Numbered from the stretch's first letter, positions 1 to 8,292 are shown. The stretch: 21,234 bases of DNA from Candidatus Bathyarchaeota archaeon (GCA_018396615.1 JAGTQT010000021.1:1-21234); one strand, 5' to 3'. The notes: generated by a model from the letters alone, not told the origin. Translations and numbers: made by a program.

Positions 1-213
1 GAGGTCTCTGAAGAAGTGGTTCGGTCGATATTCGAAAGCGAGTTTAAGGACTTGAAAACGAAGGCCTTCGAATATTTCCTAAGCATCTTCTCTGAGCGGT
101 ATGGTGGCGAAGAGGCCGCTAGGATTGCTCAGCTTGCGGTTAATCTTGTTGAGCCTTTGTCCAAGAAGCAGGAAGAAAAAGTGAAGCATGCGCTTGAGGA
201 GTTTCTGCAATGA
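1..213 (+). CDS. C-terminal end of probable Mre11 nuclease (5' truncated)
   Basis: The reading frame is open from the first base and codes for the last 70 residues of a protein whose start lies outside the window. The fragment is charged and helical (ending KHALEEFLQ) and holds no catalytic motif. The call rests mainly on context. Its TGA stop at 211-213 overlaps the ATG of rad50 at 210-212 (ATGA), which implies translational coupling, and archaeal mre11 normally sits just upstream of rad50, often with herA and nurA. The C-terminal part of Mre11 is the segment known to bind the base of the Rad50 coiled coil, which fits a helical tail. Another gene of the same repair operon cannot be excluded. 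Confidence 0.55.
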   Translation, partial: EVSEEVVRSIFESEFKDLKTKAFEYFLSIFSERYGGEEAARIAQLAVNLVEPLSKKQEEKVKHALEEFLQ

Positions 214-2306
214 GAATCGAGGTCGTCCAGCTGGAGAACATTCGCTCGCACGTAAAGTCAACTGTGCCTTTTGCTCGAGGCTTCAACTGCCTTGTCGGAG
301 GTTTGGGCTGCGGAAAATCTAGCATACTGTATTCGATAGATTTCGCCTTGTTCGGAGACCCGCTTGGCAGAAGCTACGAGTATCTGCTGCGTGAAGGCGC
401 AGACTCTGGCAGAGTTATGGTTCAGTTTGTTCAAAATGGTAAGAGCTACAGGATTGTTCGTGGGTTAAAGCGGCGTGGGAAAGGGATAAGTCAGGATTTT
501 GATGAGCTGAAGTTTTTCGAGGGAGAAGAGGTTGTTGCCAGCGTTAAGAGCGAGGCAGTTGCAGAGCAGATCCGATCCGTCACAGGCTTAGATCGGGAGC
601 TTTTCCGAGAGATAGTGTGGGTGCGGCAGGAATACTTAAAAGAGCTGCTGAACGCGCAGCCGAGGGAGAGGCAAAAGCGGCTGGACGAGCTGTTCGGCTT
701 GTCAGACTATGAAGCGGCATGGAGCAACCTTGCCGTGTATCAGCGGGACTATGAAGCTGAGAAGAGAGTTTACGAGCGCGACCCAGATGTTGCAGGGATG
801 GAAAGGCTAGGCGAAGAACATAACCAGACAGTGCAGGAGTTTTCGCTTGTCGAGGTTAAGCTTGAGCAGGCAGGCAGGGATCTCGCCTCAGCGAAGAAGG
901 CTGTGGAAGAGGCTGATCAGAAGCTGAAGAGGCTTGAGGAAACTAGGGTTTTGAATGAGGAGCTTAGGCGGAAGGAAGCTAGGATTGTTGCCAACCTATC
1001 AAACACGGGAGAAGCCTTGTCCCTGTTGGCTGAGCAGATTCAGGGAAAGCAGGTAGACCTAGACAATCTAAAGCGTAGACTAAGCAGCGCCGAAACTCAG
1101 ATGGCTCACTATAGAGCCGAGCTTGAAGAGGCTGGGTTTCAGCAGGCTGACAGCTCCGCGGAGGACATAAAGAAGCGTTTAACAGAGCTGGAGAATCAGA
1201 TCTCTAGCCTGAAGGGTGAACAGGAAGCGCACTCGAGGAGTATGCATGCTGATGCGAAGAGGATTGCTTCCTTGTCGTCTGAAACTGAGAATCGGTGTCC
1301 GCTGTGCTTGCAGGTTCTGACCGAGGAGTATAGGGCAGGCTTGGTTACGCGTGTCGGTGAAGAGAATGCTAAACGGCAGGAGTTGATAGGGCAGCTTGGG
1401 GTTGAAATTGCGAAGCTGCAGCAGGCTCGGAACAAGGCGAGCGCCGCCTTTTCTAATATGCAGGCTCTTGCTCCTAGGATAGAAGAGATTCGCGCTCGTG
1501 TGGCTGAGGTTTCTGCGGAGATGAACAATCTTTTAGCGGAGTTGGGGAAAAAACAGGAGCTTGAACGTGATTTGCGCTTGCAGCTTGAAAGTGTTCGTCT
1601 GGAAATTGGCAGGTTTGACTTGTCTGCGCTGGAGGCTTCTCGGGTTCTGGCTAGGCAGGCTTTTCAGCGGTGTTCCACGCTGGAGGCTGAGCTTAGAACT
1701 TTGGAAAGCCGGAAACGTGAGCTGGCTAGGCGTCTGGACGAGCTGAAAGAGAGAATTGACCAAGCTCAGATCAAGATTGACCGCATGAAGAAACTTGCGA
1801 AGGCAGCAGAGGTCATAGGCGGCTTGCGTGAGGCTTTCCGGAGCATTCAGCCGAAGCTGCGGGGCGAGTTTGTTAAGATGCTTCGAAGTTTTGCTCAGCA
1901 GGTTCTTGACACCCTCGTAGGCGGAGAAGGGCAGCTTCTGAACGTGGTTGTTGACGAGGATTATACGCCTTACGTTAAGAGCGAGAGCGGCGTTGAACGA
2001 GACGTTTCCTTTCTTTCTGGCGGGGAGAGGACGCTGCTTGCGTTTGCCTACCGCCTAGGTCTTGGTCAGCTGATTATGCAGTATCGGACTGGGCATGGGT
2101 TGGGGATGCTGCTGCTTGATGAGCCGACCGAGAGCTTGGGGCGGGAAGATGGTTCGGTGGATCGTTTAGCAGAGGCTATTTCGCGGTTTAAAGCTATTGA
2201 GCAGATTATTGCGGTGACGCATAGTGAGGCTTTCGCGGAAAAGGCTGAGCACGTGATTCGGCTGGAGAAGGAGGCAGGAGAAAGCAAAATAACCCTAGAA
2301 AGATGA
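210..2306 (+). CDS. rad50: Rad50 double-strand break repair ATPase
   Basis: This is a 698-residue SMC-like ATPase, the partner of Mre11 in DNA end recognition and tethering. Visible parts in order are: N-terminal ATPase half with Walker A GGLGCGKSS at residues 30-38; a Q-loop-like VRQEYLKELL near 140; coiled coil from about 180 to 360; zinc hook CPLC at 363-366, which dimerises two Rad50 molecules through one metal ion; returning coiled coil to about 540; signature FLSGGERT at 601-608; Walker B LLLDEP at 634-639; and His-switch VTH at 669-671. It is shorter than well-studied archaeal Rad50 proteins of about 880 residues, so the coiled coil is short. Walker A lacks the usual Asn (GxNGxGKS), the Q-loop lacks the usual QGE, and the D-loop reads ESLG where an Asp is usual. 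Translation is coupled to the upstream gene. The signature, Walker B, His and hook residues are intact, so I expect an active ATPase. Confidence 0.9.
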   Translation: MRIEVVQLENIRSHVKSTVPFARGFNCLVGGLGCGKSSILYSIDFALFGDPLGRSYEYLLREGADSGRVMVQFVQNGKSYRIVRGLKRRGKGISQDFDELKFFEGEEVVASVKSEAVAEQIRSVTGLDRELFREIVWVRQEYLKELLNAQPRERQKRLDELFGLSDYEAAWSNLAVYQRDYEAEKRVYERDPDVAGMERLGEEHNQTVQEFSLVEVKLEQAGRDLASAKKAVEEADQKLKRLEETRVLNEELRRKEARIVANLSNTGEALSLLAEQIQGKQVDLDNLKRRLSSAETQMAHYRAELEEAGFQQADSSAEDIKKRLTELENQISSLKGEQEAHSRSMHADAKRIASLSSETENRCPLCLQVLTEEYRAGLVTRVGEENAKRQELIGQLGVEIAKLQQARNKASAAFSNMQALAPRIEEIRARVAEVSAEMNNLLAELGKKQELERDLRLQLESVRLEIGRFDLSALEASRVLARQAFQRCSTLEAELRTLESRKRELARRLDELKERIDQAQIKIDRMKKLAKAAEVIGGLREAFRSIQPKLRGEFVKMLRSFAQQVLDTLVGGEGQLLNVVVDEDYTPYVKSESGVERDVSFLSGGERTLLAFAYRLGLGQLIMQYRTGHGLGMLLLDEPTESLGREDGSVDRLAEAISRFKAIEQIIAVTHSEAFAEKAEHVIRLEKEAGESKITLER

Positions 2307-2673
2307 AGGTTAGTAGGCTTGTTTTGTATGGGTGCGAGGCTTTCTAGCTCCTTTATTGAGAGTTTAATAATATTGTTGGCTTTTTGTTCTAGAAATCTGC
2401 TAAGCAAATTATCTATTCAAGACTTTTCAGATGCTGCCTATCATGTTTTTCACTGATGTAGCCAACCAGCAAGTAGAAAACAAGAACCTGCAACATATTT
2501 GAAGCCTAATAGCGATTTACTGCAGAAACCTAAAGGGGAAGACCCTATTACCTGTGAAATGCCATGCCAAAACAACATCGAAGCTATATATAAGGGGGTT
2601 AAATTCTTTTCTCGCGCAACAGAGCACGCTCATCACTGTTTATCGGACAAAACTATAGCAAATCCTCTTTCGC
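2307..2673. other. Gene-free gap between convergent genes, with one TATA-like box
   Basis: This gap of about 370 bases lies between the 3' ends of rad50 (plus) and the NIF3-like gene (minus). Short open frames here have no protein-like composition. A T-rich stretch at 2381-2390 may serve as an archaeal terminator for rad50. The only strong element is the TATA-like box at 2584-2594, listed separately. No tRNA, C/D-box RNA or repeat was recognised. Confidence 0.6.
2584..2594 (+). promoter_or_regulatory. Orphan TATA-box-like element
   Basis: CTATATATAAG is close to an archaeal box A and is preceded by a purine-containing CGAAG that could act as BRE. A plus-strand transcript would start near 2615 and run antisense into the 3' end of the NIF3-like gene. 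The core is nearly symmetrical, so minus-strand initiation is also possible. No gene is placed to use it. Confidence 0.35.
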
Positions 2674-3504
2674 CTAATCCCGAACAACCCCAATCGTCAC
2701 GACAGTCAAGCCATTCTCCTCAAGCTCACGAATAAACGGATTTATGCCCACAGAATCACTCGCCACATGACCTGTAACAACCAGATTCCCAACGCCCTCA
2801 GCCCTAAGCTTCTCCACGTCACCAGCACCAACATGAATATAGACAACAGTTCCCACGCCATACCTAAAGTAGGTTCTCGCAATCTCGTAGCCACCATTCG
2901 TCCCAGCAGCATGCGAAACCACAACCCTTCCCGCAGCATTCTCAAGCTTTCCAACTCTCACCTTAATCTTCGTAACCGCATTCTTGAACTCCGCCAGCTC
3001 GCTCAACGCGGAAACCACATCCTTCACCGTGGAGTTGCTTTTGACTTTGCTGTCAATCTGCTCGCTCATAATTCTTCTTCCAACCTCATCCAAAGGCGTG
3101 TGAATATTCATGTAAGGCATCTTCAAAAACTCCGCGACATCCACAGCGTGACCATAATTACGCATATGCGCATCAACCTCCAAATCGCCAAGCTTCCTGC
3201 TCACAGCCTTCTCCGCCTCTGCACGTGGAACCCCGTTCGCAACCATCTGCTCAACATGCCTCCTGAAAACCTGATGAAAATCAACAACAACCGCTCCGCC
3301 AACAGGATGATGCGAAATAACCGCGTCAAACTTATACTGCCTCGCAAACAAAAGCTCCGGAACACCAGCATCGATACCGAACAAAACCTTCCTGATGTTT
3401 CCACCTCTCACGTAGATGGCACTGTCCGCAGGAACCTCTTTCAGCGACGACAACCTCAAAGCCAAATCCATAATCTCTTCAGTATCCAAAGACACTTCCA
3501 CCAC
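2674..3504 (-). CDS. NIF3-like dinuclear metal-centre protein
   Basis: The product is a soluble protein of 277 residues resembling the NIF3/YbgI family, toroidal hexamers that bind two metal ions per subunit and whose cellular role is unsettled (often labelled GTP cyclohydrolase I type 2). Visible family features are the ISHHPVGG segment at about residues 63-70, whose two His are the usual metal ligands, and NIHTPLD further on, which matches the family's second His motif. The C-terminal GHVASDSVGIN replaces the usual GExxHH-type motif, so this is a divergent archaeal variant. I chose the GTG start at 3504 because AGGTG lies 7 bases before it (3516-3512). An ATG at 3564 would add 20 Cys-rich residues that do not look like family sequence. 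The gene is divergent from the EamA transporter; a TTTTTATG box near 3604-3597 could drive it. Confidence 0.75.
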   Translation of the reverse strand: MVEVSLDTEEIMDLALRLSSLKEVPADSAIYVRGGNIRKVLFGIDAGVPELLFARQYKFDAVISHHPVGGAVVVDFHQVFRRHVEQMVANGVPRAEAEKAVSRKLGDLEVDAHMRNYGHAVDVAEFLKMPYMNIHTPLDEVGRRIMSEQIDSKVKSNSTVKDVVSALSELAEFKNAVTKIKVRVGKLENAAGRVVVSHAAGTNGGYEIARTYFRYGVGTVVYIHVGAGDVEKLRAEGVGNLVVTGHVASDSVGINPFIRELEENGLTVVTIGVVRD

Positions 3505-3546
3505 AAAACAACACCTATCACATTCAGCAAATAAAAACCTAATCAG

Positions 3547-3554
3547 CATATATC
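3547..3554 (+). promoter_or_regulatory. Candidate TATA box for the EamA transporter gene
   Basis: CATATATC lies in the divergent gap between the NIF3-like gene and the transporter. Initiation about 26 bases downstream (near 3577) would give a short leader before the GTG at 3608 or the ATG at 3620. The assignment is by position and composition only. Confidence 0.35.
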
Positions 3555-3619
3555 TAGCTTCCAAACATTATGCCCATGCCAGAACAGCCAAACAGCACAT
3601 AAAAAGCGTGAAACAGCAA

Positions 3620-4525
3620 ATGCATACCCGAACAAGAAAACTAGCACTCACAGAAGGCTTAACAGCAGGCATACTATTCGGCACCGCAGCCATCTTCATA
3701 AAACTCCTACAAGAGCTAGACGCATACTCAATCGCCTTCTGGAGACTACTAATCGCCTCGCTCACAATAGCCCTAGCACTCCTCCTCCTGAAAAGATCGC
3801 TCTACCTCAACACCGTAAAAGGACACCTCAAAGACCTCGCAATCCTCAGCATTTTCCTAGCCCTACACTTCATCTTCTTCGCATCCGCCGTAAAAGACAC
3901 AACAATCCTTAACGCCACCGTTCTAGTTAATACAGCGCCAATTTTCTCCATGTTCGTATCCAGCTTCCTCTTCAAACTCAAACCATCCCGCTTCACCATC
4001 ATCGGCTTAACAATCTCACTTCTAGGCGTCATTGTAATCGCCTACGGAGAAACCGCAAACACATCAGCAACCGCTAGTGAAGGCTACTCTTCCACACTGA
4101 AAGGAGACATAGAAGCAATCCTAGCCGCAGCCGTTGAAGCCTTCTACCTCAGCTACGGCAGAAAAACCAGAAGCCAAATGCACATTCTCTCAACAATGTT
4201 CCCGATATACCTGCTAACCGCACTCTTCGTAGGAGCCCTAGCAGTTCCCGTAACAACCACAATGCCAACCCCACCTAACACATTAAAGACGCTGATGCTT
4301 CTCGTAGGCTTAGGAATGCTTCCGACCGCAGTATCGCACACACTCTACTTCTCTTCACTGTCAAATCTAAAATCCTTCGAAACAGCCACTCTTGCACTGC
4401 TTGAACCAATAGGAGCCACAATCCTAGGCATAGCAATCTTTCAGGAAATGCCTCTTCCACTGTTCATCGTGGGTGCAGCAATGGTCATGACTGGAATACT
4501 CTTCATCGTAGCTAAAGAAGGATAG
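3620..4525 (+). CDS. EamA-family (DMT superfamily) transporter
   Basis: From the ATG at 3620 the product is 301 residues, the usual length for drug/metabolite transporters of the EamA type, which have ten membrane helices arising from two tandem five-helix units. Hydrophobic helices are evident throughout, starting with GLTAGILFGTAAIFIKLL. The C-terminal LEPIGATILGIAIFQE is the typical EamA helix 9 motif with its conserved Glu-Pro and Gln-Glu. Substrate cannot be told from sequence; relatives export amino acids, metabolites or drugs. The frame stays open further upstream to 3416, but that extension is polar, antisense to the NIF3-like gene, and unlike an EamA N-terminus. A GTG at 3608 is an alternative start. 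The gene runs convergent to the eL22/DUF47 pair, with only about 20 bases between stops. Confidence 0.88.
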   Translation: MHTRTRKLALTEGLTAGILFGTAAIFIKLLQELDAYSIAFWRLLIASLTIALALLLLKRSLYLNTVKGHLKDLAILSIFLALHFIFFASAVKDTTILNATVLVNTAPIFSMFVSSFLFKLKPSRFTIIGLTISLLGVIVIAYGETANTSATASEGYSSTLKGDIEAILAAAVEAFYLSYGRKTRSQMHILSTMFPIYLLTALFVGALAVPVTTTMPTPPNTLKTLMLLVGLGMLPTAVSHTLYFSSLSNLKSFETATLALLEPIGATILGIAIFQEMPLPLFIVGAAMVMTGILFIVAKEG

Positions 4526-4544
4526 AAGCCTACTGGAAAAAACG

Positions 4545-4829
4545 CTATTCTTCTTCCTCTTCAACCTTCTTTTCCTTAATCTTCCAAGTATTTTCCTTAC
4601 CGCCAAGCACCTTGTAATAAGGCTTAAGCTCAGTCTGATGCAGAAACTTGCGGAGAAGCACCCGAAGATAATCTTTTGAAACGTTCTTTCCCTCGCCCTT
4701 AACAGCAATAGCGTCCACTCCTGTTTCTACTTCAGCCTTCGTTTTTTCCTCTATGAACGCGGACAGCTCCTTAACTACTTCTCCGCCCTCTTTCTTCAGC
4801 TCAGATATATCCACCTTCAGCTCCGGCAT
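4545..4829 (-). CDS. Eukaryote-type ribosomal protein eL22 homologue
   Basis: The product is 94 residues from the ATG at 4829. From memory of human RPL22 it aligns along most of its length. ELSAFIEEKTKAEVE matches the EQFLQERIKV region. VSKDYLRVLLRKFLHQTEL matches the FSKRYLKYLTKKYL region, and KPYYKVLGGKEN the RDWLRVVANSKES region that follows. Both end in a run of acidic residues. In eukaryotes eL22 is a non-essential large-subunit protein binding 28S rRNA near the exit tunnel. I infer a role in the archaeal large subunit or RNA binding. It follows the DUF47 gene closely: that gene ends at 4840, and a GTG at 4838 is an alternative start adding three residues. The pair is probably one transcript. 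GATGTGAT just before the ATG is a weak Shine-Dalgarno site. Confidence 0.72.
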   Translation of the reverse strand: MPELKVDISELKKEGGEVVKELSAFIEEKTKAEVETGVDAIAVKGEGKNVSKDYLRVLLRKFLHQTELKPYYKVLGGKENTWKIKEKKVEEEEE

Positions 4830-4839
4830 ACTAATCACA

Positions 4840-5499
4840 TCATCTTCTTACCATTATAACCCTTACTTGGTCGCATGCGTCTTCACATGCATCCGCAATC
4901 ATCTCTATGGCTCCGAAAAGCTCACTTATTAGGATAGCTACTCCCGCTTGGGTTAAATTCTCCGTTCCAAGCAGTATTCTTGCCTTCTCATGTATGTCAT
5001 CAACCTTCTCCTCTTCACGCTCCACCATGTCAGCAGCTTGAAGAGCTTCATCTGGCTTAGTCATCATCTTATTAACGCATTGCTGAAGAGAAGCCGCACA
5101 TTCCTTGGCGCTTCTACTCATTTCGCTGAACTCCTCCCTAATCGATTCAGGTACACGCTTCATAGGCAGCGCATGCAATATACGCGTAGCCTCTCTGCTC
5201 CAATCAGCAACCATGTCAACCCTCTTTACTAGATCCATCAAGTCAACCCTGTCAGTTGGCGGAAGCTCCCCATTCGATATTTCATCAATAACCTTTCTAC
5301 GCAGCGCGTCTGCCTCTCTTTCGCCAAGCGTGATTCGCTGAATATTTTTCTGCACCTCCTTTTCTTCCTCTTTCAACGCAGCAGAAATCGCCTTGTCCAA
5401 ATCATCAACTATCTCAGTAGTTATCGACAGATGCCTCTGAATATTCTTCAATGCCAGCGTTTCTCTTCGTCTCTGAAACCATCTTATTAACTCACTCAA
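4840..5499 (-). CDS. DUF47 family protein (PhoU-like)
   Basis: This is a soluble all-helical protein of 219 residues of the DUF47/COG1392 family, distant relatives of PhoU usually linked to Pit-type phosphate transporters. Family marks are the N-terminal WFQRR, repeated acidic heptads such as EREADALRR at about 60-68 and EREEEKVDDIHEKAR in the second half (the metal-cluster type ExxxD patterns of PhoU-like folds), and the C-terminal IEMIADACEDACDQVRVI, typical of the family. The start is a TTG at 5499; AAAAGGAGAG lies about 9-11 bases before it and no in-frame ATG is near. The neighbour is the eL22 homologue rather than a phosphate permease, so a role in phosphate uptake is not supported by context here. 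A TTTATC box near 5590 could be its promoter. Confidence 0.88.
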   Translation of the reverse strand: MSELIRWFQRRRETLALKNIQRHLSITTEIVDDLDKAISAALKEEEKEVQKNIQRITLGEREADALRRKVIDEISNGELPPTDRVDLMDLVKRVDMVADWSREATRILHALPMKRVPESIREEFSEMSRSAKECAASLQQCVNKMMTKPDEALQAADMVEREEEKVDDIHEKARILLGTENLTQAGVAILISELFGAIEMIADACEDACDQVRVIMVRR

Positions 5500-5742
5500 C
5501 CAGCATCTCTCTCCTTTTGAAATATGAAAGGCACACCGTTCACACTACGCTCTTGATTTCTTCTTCATGCATATTCTTAACTGATAAATCTTCTGCATTG
5601 CAATATGTCAGTTCGCCCGTCGAGTCACATCACCGCTTGGCTCTAATGACTCTCTGCTTCATCATCCAAACTGAATTGGCTAACGATAAGACTTAAGGCT
5701 TTTGCACCATAGACACTTCATAAGAGGATCTTGCATGACCTC

Positions 5743-6255
5743 ATGGAAATAATCAAAAAGAGAAGAAGCATCCGAGCATTCACAAAAAAAGAAATCCCCA
5801 CAGAAATTGTTGAGCAGCTTATTGAAGCAGCTAGATGGGCTCCTTCAGCAGGAAACATACAGCCTTGGGATTTCATAATTGTCACAAACTATGAAACCAA
5901 AAAACTGCTCACTGAAGCAGCACTAGGTCAAAAATTCATCGAGGAAGCACCCGTAGTTATTGTTGTCTGCGCTGACGAAAACCGATCAAGTCAAGACTAT
6001 GGACTCCGCGGAAAAACCTTGTATTGCTTGCAGGACACTGCTGCCGCTACACAGAACATTCACTTGCTTGCATGCTCTTTCGAGCTTGGTTCATGTTGGA
6101 TTGGCGCATTCAGAGAGGACAAGACAAGAGAAATTCTGAAAATTCCAGACGGGATAAGACCTGTAGCCATAATTCCAATAGGCTATCCTGCTGAAACTCC
6201 CAAACCGCGGAGCAGAAGATCAATCGGAGAAATAGTGCATTTCGAAACCTACTGA
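5743..6255 (+). CDS. Nitroreductase family flavoprotein
   Basis: The product is a 170-residue FMN-dependent oxidoreductase of the nitroreductase superfamily, which works as a homodimer in the cytoplasm. Visible marks are KRRSIRAF at the N-terminus (the phosphate-binding Arg pair for FMN), PSAGNIQPWDFIIV (Ser/Asn/Gln flavin contacts), the central AAATQNIHLLACSFELGSCWIGAF, and the C-terminal IPIGYPAETP. The physiological substrate is unknown; family members reduce quinones, nitro compounds or other flavins. The ATG at 5743 places RRSIRxF at the usual distance from the N-terminus. A TTG at 5731, four codons earlier, sits next to a GAGG (5724-5727) and is possible. The ligase gene follows 49 bases later on the same strand. 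Confidence 0.9.
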   Translation: MEIIKKRRSIRAFTKKEIPTEIVEQLIEAARWAPSAGNIQPWDFIIVTNYETKKLLTEAALGQKFIEEAPVVIVVCADENRSSQDYGLRGKTLYCLQDTAAATQNIHLLACSFELGSCWIGAFREDKTREILKIPDGIRPVAIIPIGYPAETPKPRSRRSIGEIVHFETY

Positions 6256-6304
6256 TGAAATTCTTAATATTCTCACAGCCGCACTTTATCTACGAGGCAA
6301 ACTC

Positions 6305-8068
6305 GTGTATTACTCGGCTATCGCAGATGTATATGAGAAGATCGAGTCCACAACCAAACGGCTCGAAATGACAGACCTACTAGTGAACCTTCTCAAAAAC
6401 ACACCTACCAACATCATAGACAAGGTAGTTTACCTCACCCAAGGCAAACTCTACCCGGACTTTATGGGTCTCGAAATAGGAATTGCTGAAAAACTTGCAA
6501 TAAAAGCGCTTGCTAGGGCATCTGGAGCAAAAGAAACTGCGATCGAGGAAGAAATGAAAAAGCTTGGAGACATCGGCGAAACAGCTCAAAAATTCATGGC
6601 TAGCAAGAAGCAAGCCACATTCTTCCAGCAACCACTCACCGTAGAAAAAGTCTACGAAACCTTGGACAAGATGGCAAAAGCTTCAGGCACAGGCGCTATA
6701 GATCAGAAAACCGCCTACCTTTCAGGAATTCTTGCAAACGCATCACCCAAAGAAGCCAAATATGTACTGCGAACCGTTACAGGAAACCTTCGACTTGGAA
6801 TAGCCGATATGACGGTTCTCGACGCTTTAGCTATTGCCTATGGCGGTGGAAAAGAAGCCCGCGAGCTTGTCGAGCGAGCCTACAACATATCCTCAGACCT
6901 AGGCAGAGTCGCCAAAGTCATCGCAGAAAACGGCTTAGAAGGAATTCGCAGATTCGAGGTTTCTATCGGTGAACCTATAAGACCCATGCTTGCGGAAAGA
7001 CTCTCATCACCTGAAGAGATTCTGGAGAAGCTGGGAGGAAAATGTGCAGCCGAGTACAAATATGATGGAGAAAGAATCCAAGTACATAAGAACGGCGAGG
7101 AAATTACACTTTTCTCCAGACGTCTAGAAAACATCTCCAAGCAGTACCCTGACGCTATAAAACTTTTGAAAAACCAAGTTAAAGCCAAAACAGCAGTGCT
7201 GGAAGGAGAAGTTGTGGCAGTAGACGCAGACAGCGGCGAAATGAAAACTTTTCAAGAACTGATGCATCGAAAACGCAAATACGAAATCGAAAAAACAATG
7301 GAAGAATACCCTATATCGCTCTTTATGTTTGACGCACTATATGTCGACGGCAAAGACCTAACCCTGAAACCTTACCTTACGCGCAGACAAGCACTAGAAA
7401 AAGCAGTAAAACAAGACGAAAAAGTCAAAATAGCCAAGTCTATAACCGCAAGCAGCCCAGAGGAGCTGGAACGCTTCTTTCTGGAAGCTATAGAATTCGG
7501 CTGCGAAGGACTGGTTTGCAAGTCACTCTCAGAAGAATCCGTTTACCAAGCCGGAACCAGAGGATGGCTTTGGATAAAATATAAGCGAGACTACAAGAGC
7601 GAAATGACAGACACTGTAGACTTGGTAGTCGTTGGAGCTTTCCGCGGAAGAGGCAAACGCGCTGGAACCTACGGAGCACTGCTTCTTGCCACATATGATA
7701 TAGAAGAAGACGTTTTCCAAACAATAACCAAATGCGGCACAGGCTTCACCGATACTGATCTAGCAAAGCTTCCTGAAATGCTAGAAAAACATGCCTTAGA
7801 ACATAAGCATGCCCGCGTGCAGTCAACTCTCGAAGCAGATATTTGGTTTGAACCAGCCTTGGTTCTGGAAGTCCTAGGCGCTGAAATCACACTAAGTCCC
7901 ATTCACACGTGCGCAATGGACTCGCTTAGAAAAGGAAGTGGTTTAGCTATTCGCTTTCCACGATTCACAGGTAACTATAGACTTGATAAAGCACCAGAAG
8001 ACGCGACAACGTCAGCTGAAATCGTGGAGATGTATAATAAACAGCTGAAAAAGATTACTGAAGCCTGA
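6305..8068 (+). CDS. lig: ATP-dependent DNA ligase
   Basis: This is a replicative/repair DNA ligase of 587 residues, the usual size for archaeal enzymes. The N-terminal DNA-binding domain (about 1-210) begins YYSAIADVYEKIESTTKRLEM, as in other archaeal ligases. The adenylation domain carries nucleotidyl-transferase motif I KYDGER with catalytic Lys252, then FSRRLENIS (motif Ia region), LEGEVVAVD (motif III region) and FMFDALYVDG. Motifs IV and V include EGLVCKS and WLWIKYKRDY. The OB-fold domain follows from DLVVVGAFRGRGKRAGTYG to the end. The start is GTG at 6305, set by GAGG at 6294-6297 with 7-base spacing and by alignment with known N-termini. A TTAATATT-like box at 6264-6271 may give it its own promoter. 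It probably seals Okazaki fragments with PCNA. Confidence 0.97.
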   Translation: MYYSAIADVYEKIESTTKRLEMTDLLVNLLKNTPTNIIDKVVYLTQGKLYPDFMGLEIGIAEKLAIKALARASGAKETAIEEEMKKLGDIGETAQKFMASKKQATFFQQPLTVEKVYETLDKMAKASGTGAIDQKTAYLSGILANASPKEAKYVLRTVTGNLRLGIADMTVLDALAIAYGGGKEARELVERAYNISSDLGRVAKVIAENGLEGIRRFEVSIGEPIRPMLAERLSSPEEILEKLGGKCAAEYKYDGERIQVHKNGEEITLFSRRLENISKQYPDAIKLLKNQVKAKTAVLEGEVVAVDADSGEMKTFQELMHRKRKYEIEKTMEEYPISLFMFDALYVDGKDLTLKPYLTRRQALEKAVKQDEKVKIAKSITASSPEELERFFLEAIEFGCEGLVCKSLSEESVYQAGTRGWLWIKYKRDYKSEMTDTVDLVVVGAFRGRGKRAGTYGALLLATYDIEEDVFQTITKCGTGFTDTDLAKLPEMLEKHALEHKHARVQSTLEADIWFEPALVLEVLGAEITLSPIHTCAMDSLRKGSGLAIRFPRFTGNYRLDKAPEDATTSAEIVEMYNKQLKKITEA

Positions 8069-8251
8069 CTGCAGTGTAGGTTAAACATTAGTGTAGTATT
8101 ACAATTAAATTTTAAAATCCCTCATTAGAGAATAAGCTGCATTATCAGTATTTCTCAGTTTTCTTCGATTATAGATGTTTAAAAGCACTGAACAACCACT
8201 TGATTTTTTTGTTTTTACTAATGGTGCGATTCCTTATCTTTTTTCACAAGG

Positions 8252-8260
8252 TTTAAACTT
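8252..8260 (+). promoter_or_regulatory. Candidate TATA box for the first NosD-like gene
   Basis: TTTAAACTT lies about 37 bases before the ATG at 8293, giving a predicted start near 8280 and a short leader. The preceding ACAAG is BRE-like. The 8069-8292 gap is AT-rich and otherwise shows nothing recognisable. Confidence 0.45.
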
Positions 8261-8292
8261 GATTAATTCATTATCTATTATAGGCTTAGATA

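Noticed and set aside
2629..2638. A GTGATGA on the minus strand, as in a C/D-box guide RNA C box.
   Set aside because: No CTGA D box follows at a workable distance and there is no closing stem.
2499..2735. A 78-codon plus-strand frame after rad50.
   Set aside because: It begins with a non-ATG codon, lacks a ribosome site, resembles no protein, and runs into the 3' end of the NIF3-like gene on the other strand.
2767..3534. A long open frame of 255 codons on the plus strand opposite the NIF3-like gene.
   Set aside because: It is the antisense shadow of a gene with clear NIF3 motifs, and its composition (rich in Asn, Arg, Ser and His) is not protein-like.
3416..3619. An upstream extension of the EamA transporter by 68 codons.
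   Set aside because: It is antisense to the NIF3-like gene, polar and Ser/Lys-rich, and would place an unusual domain before the first helix. A start at 3620 gives the normal family length.
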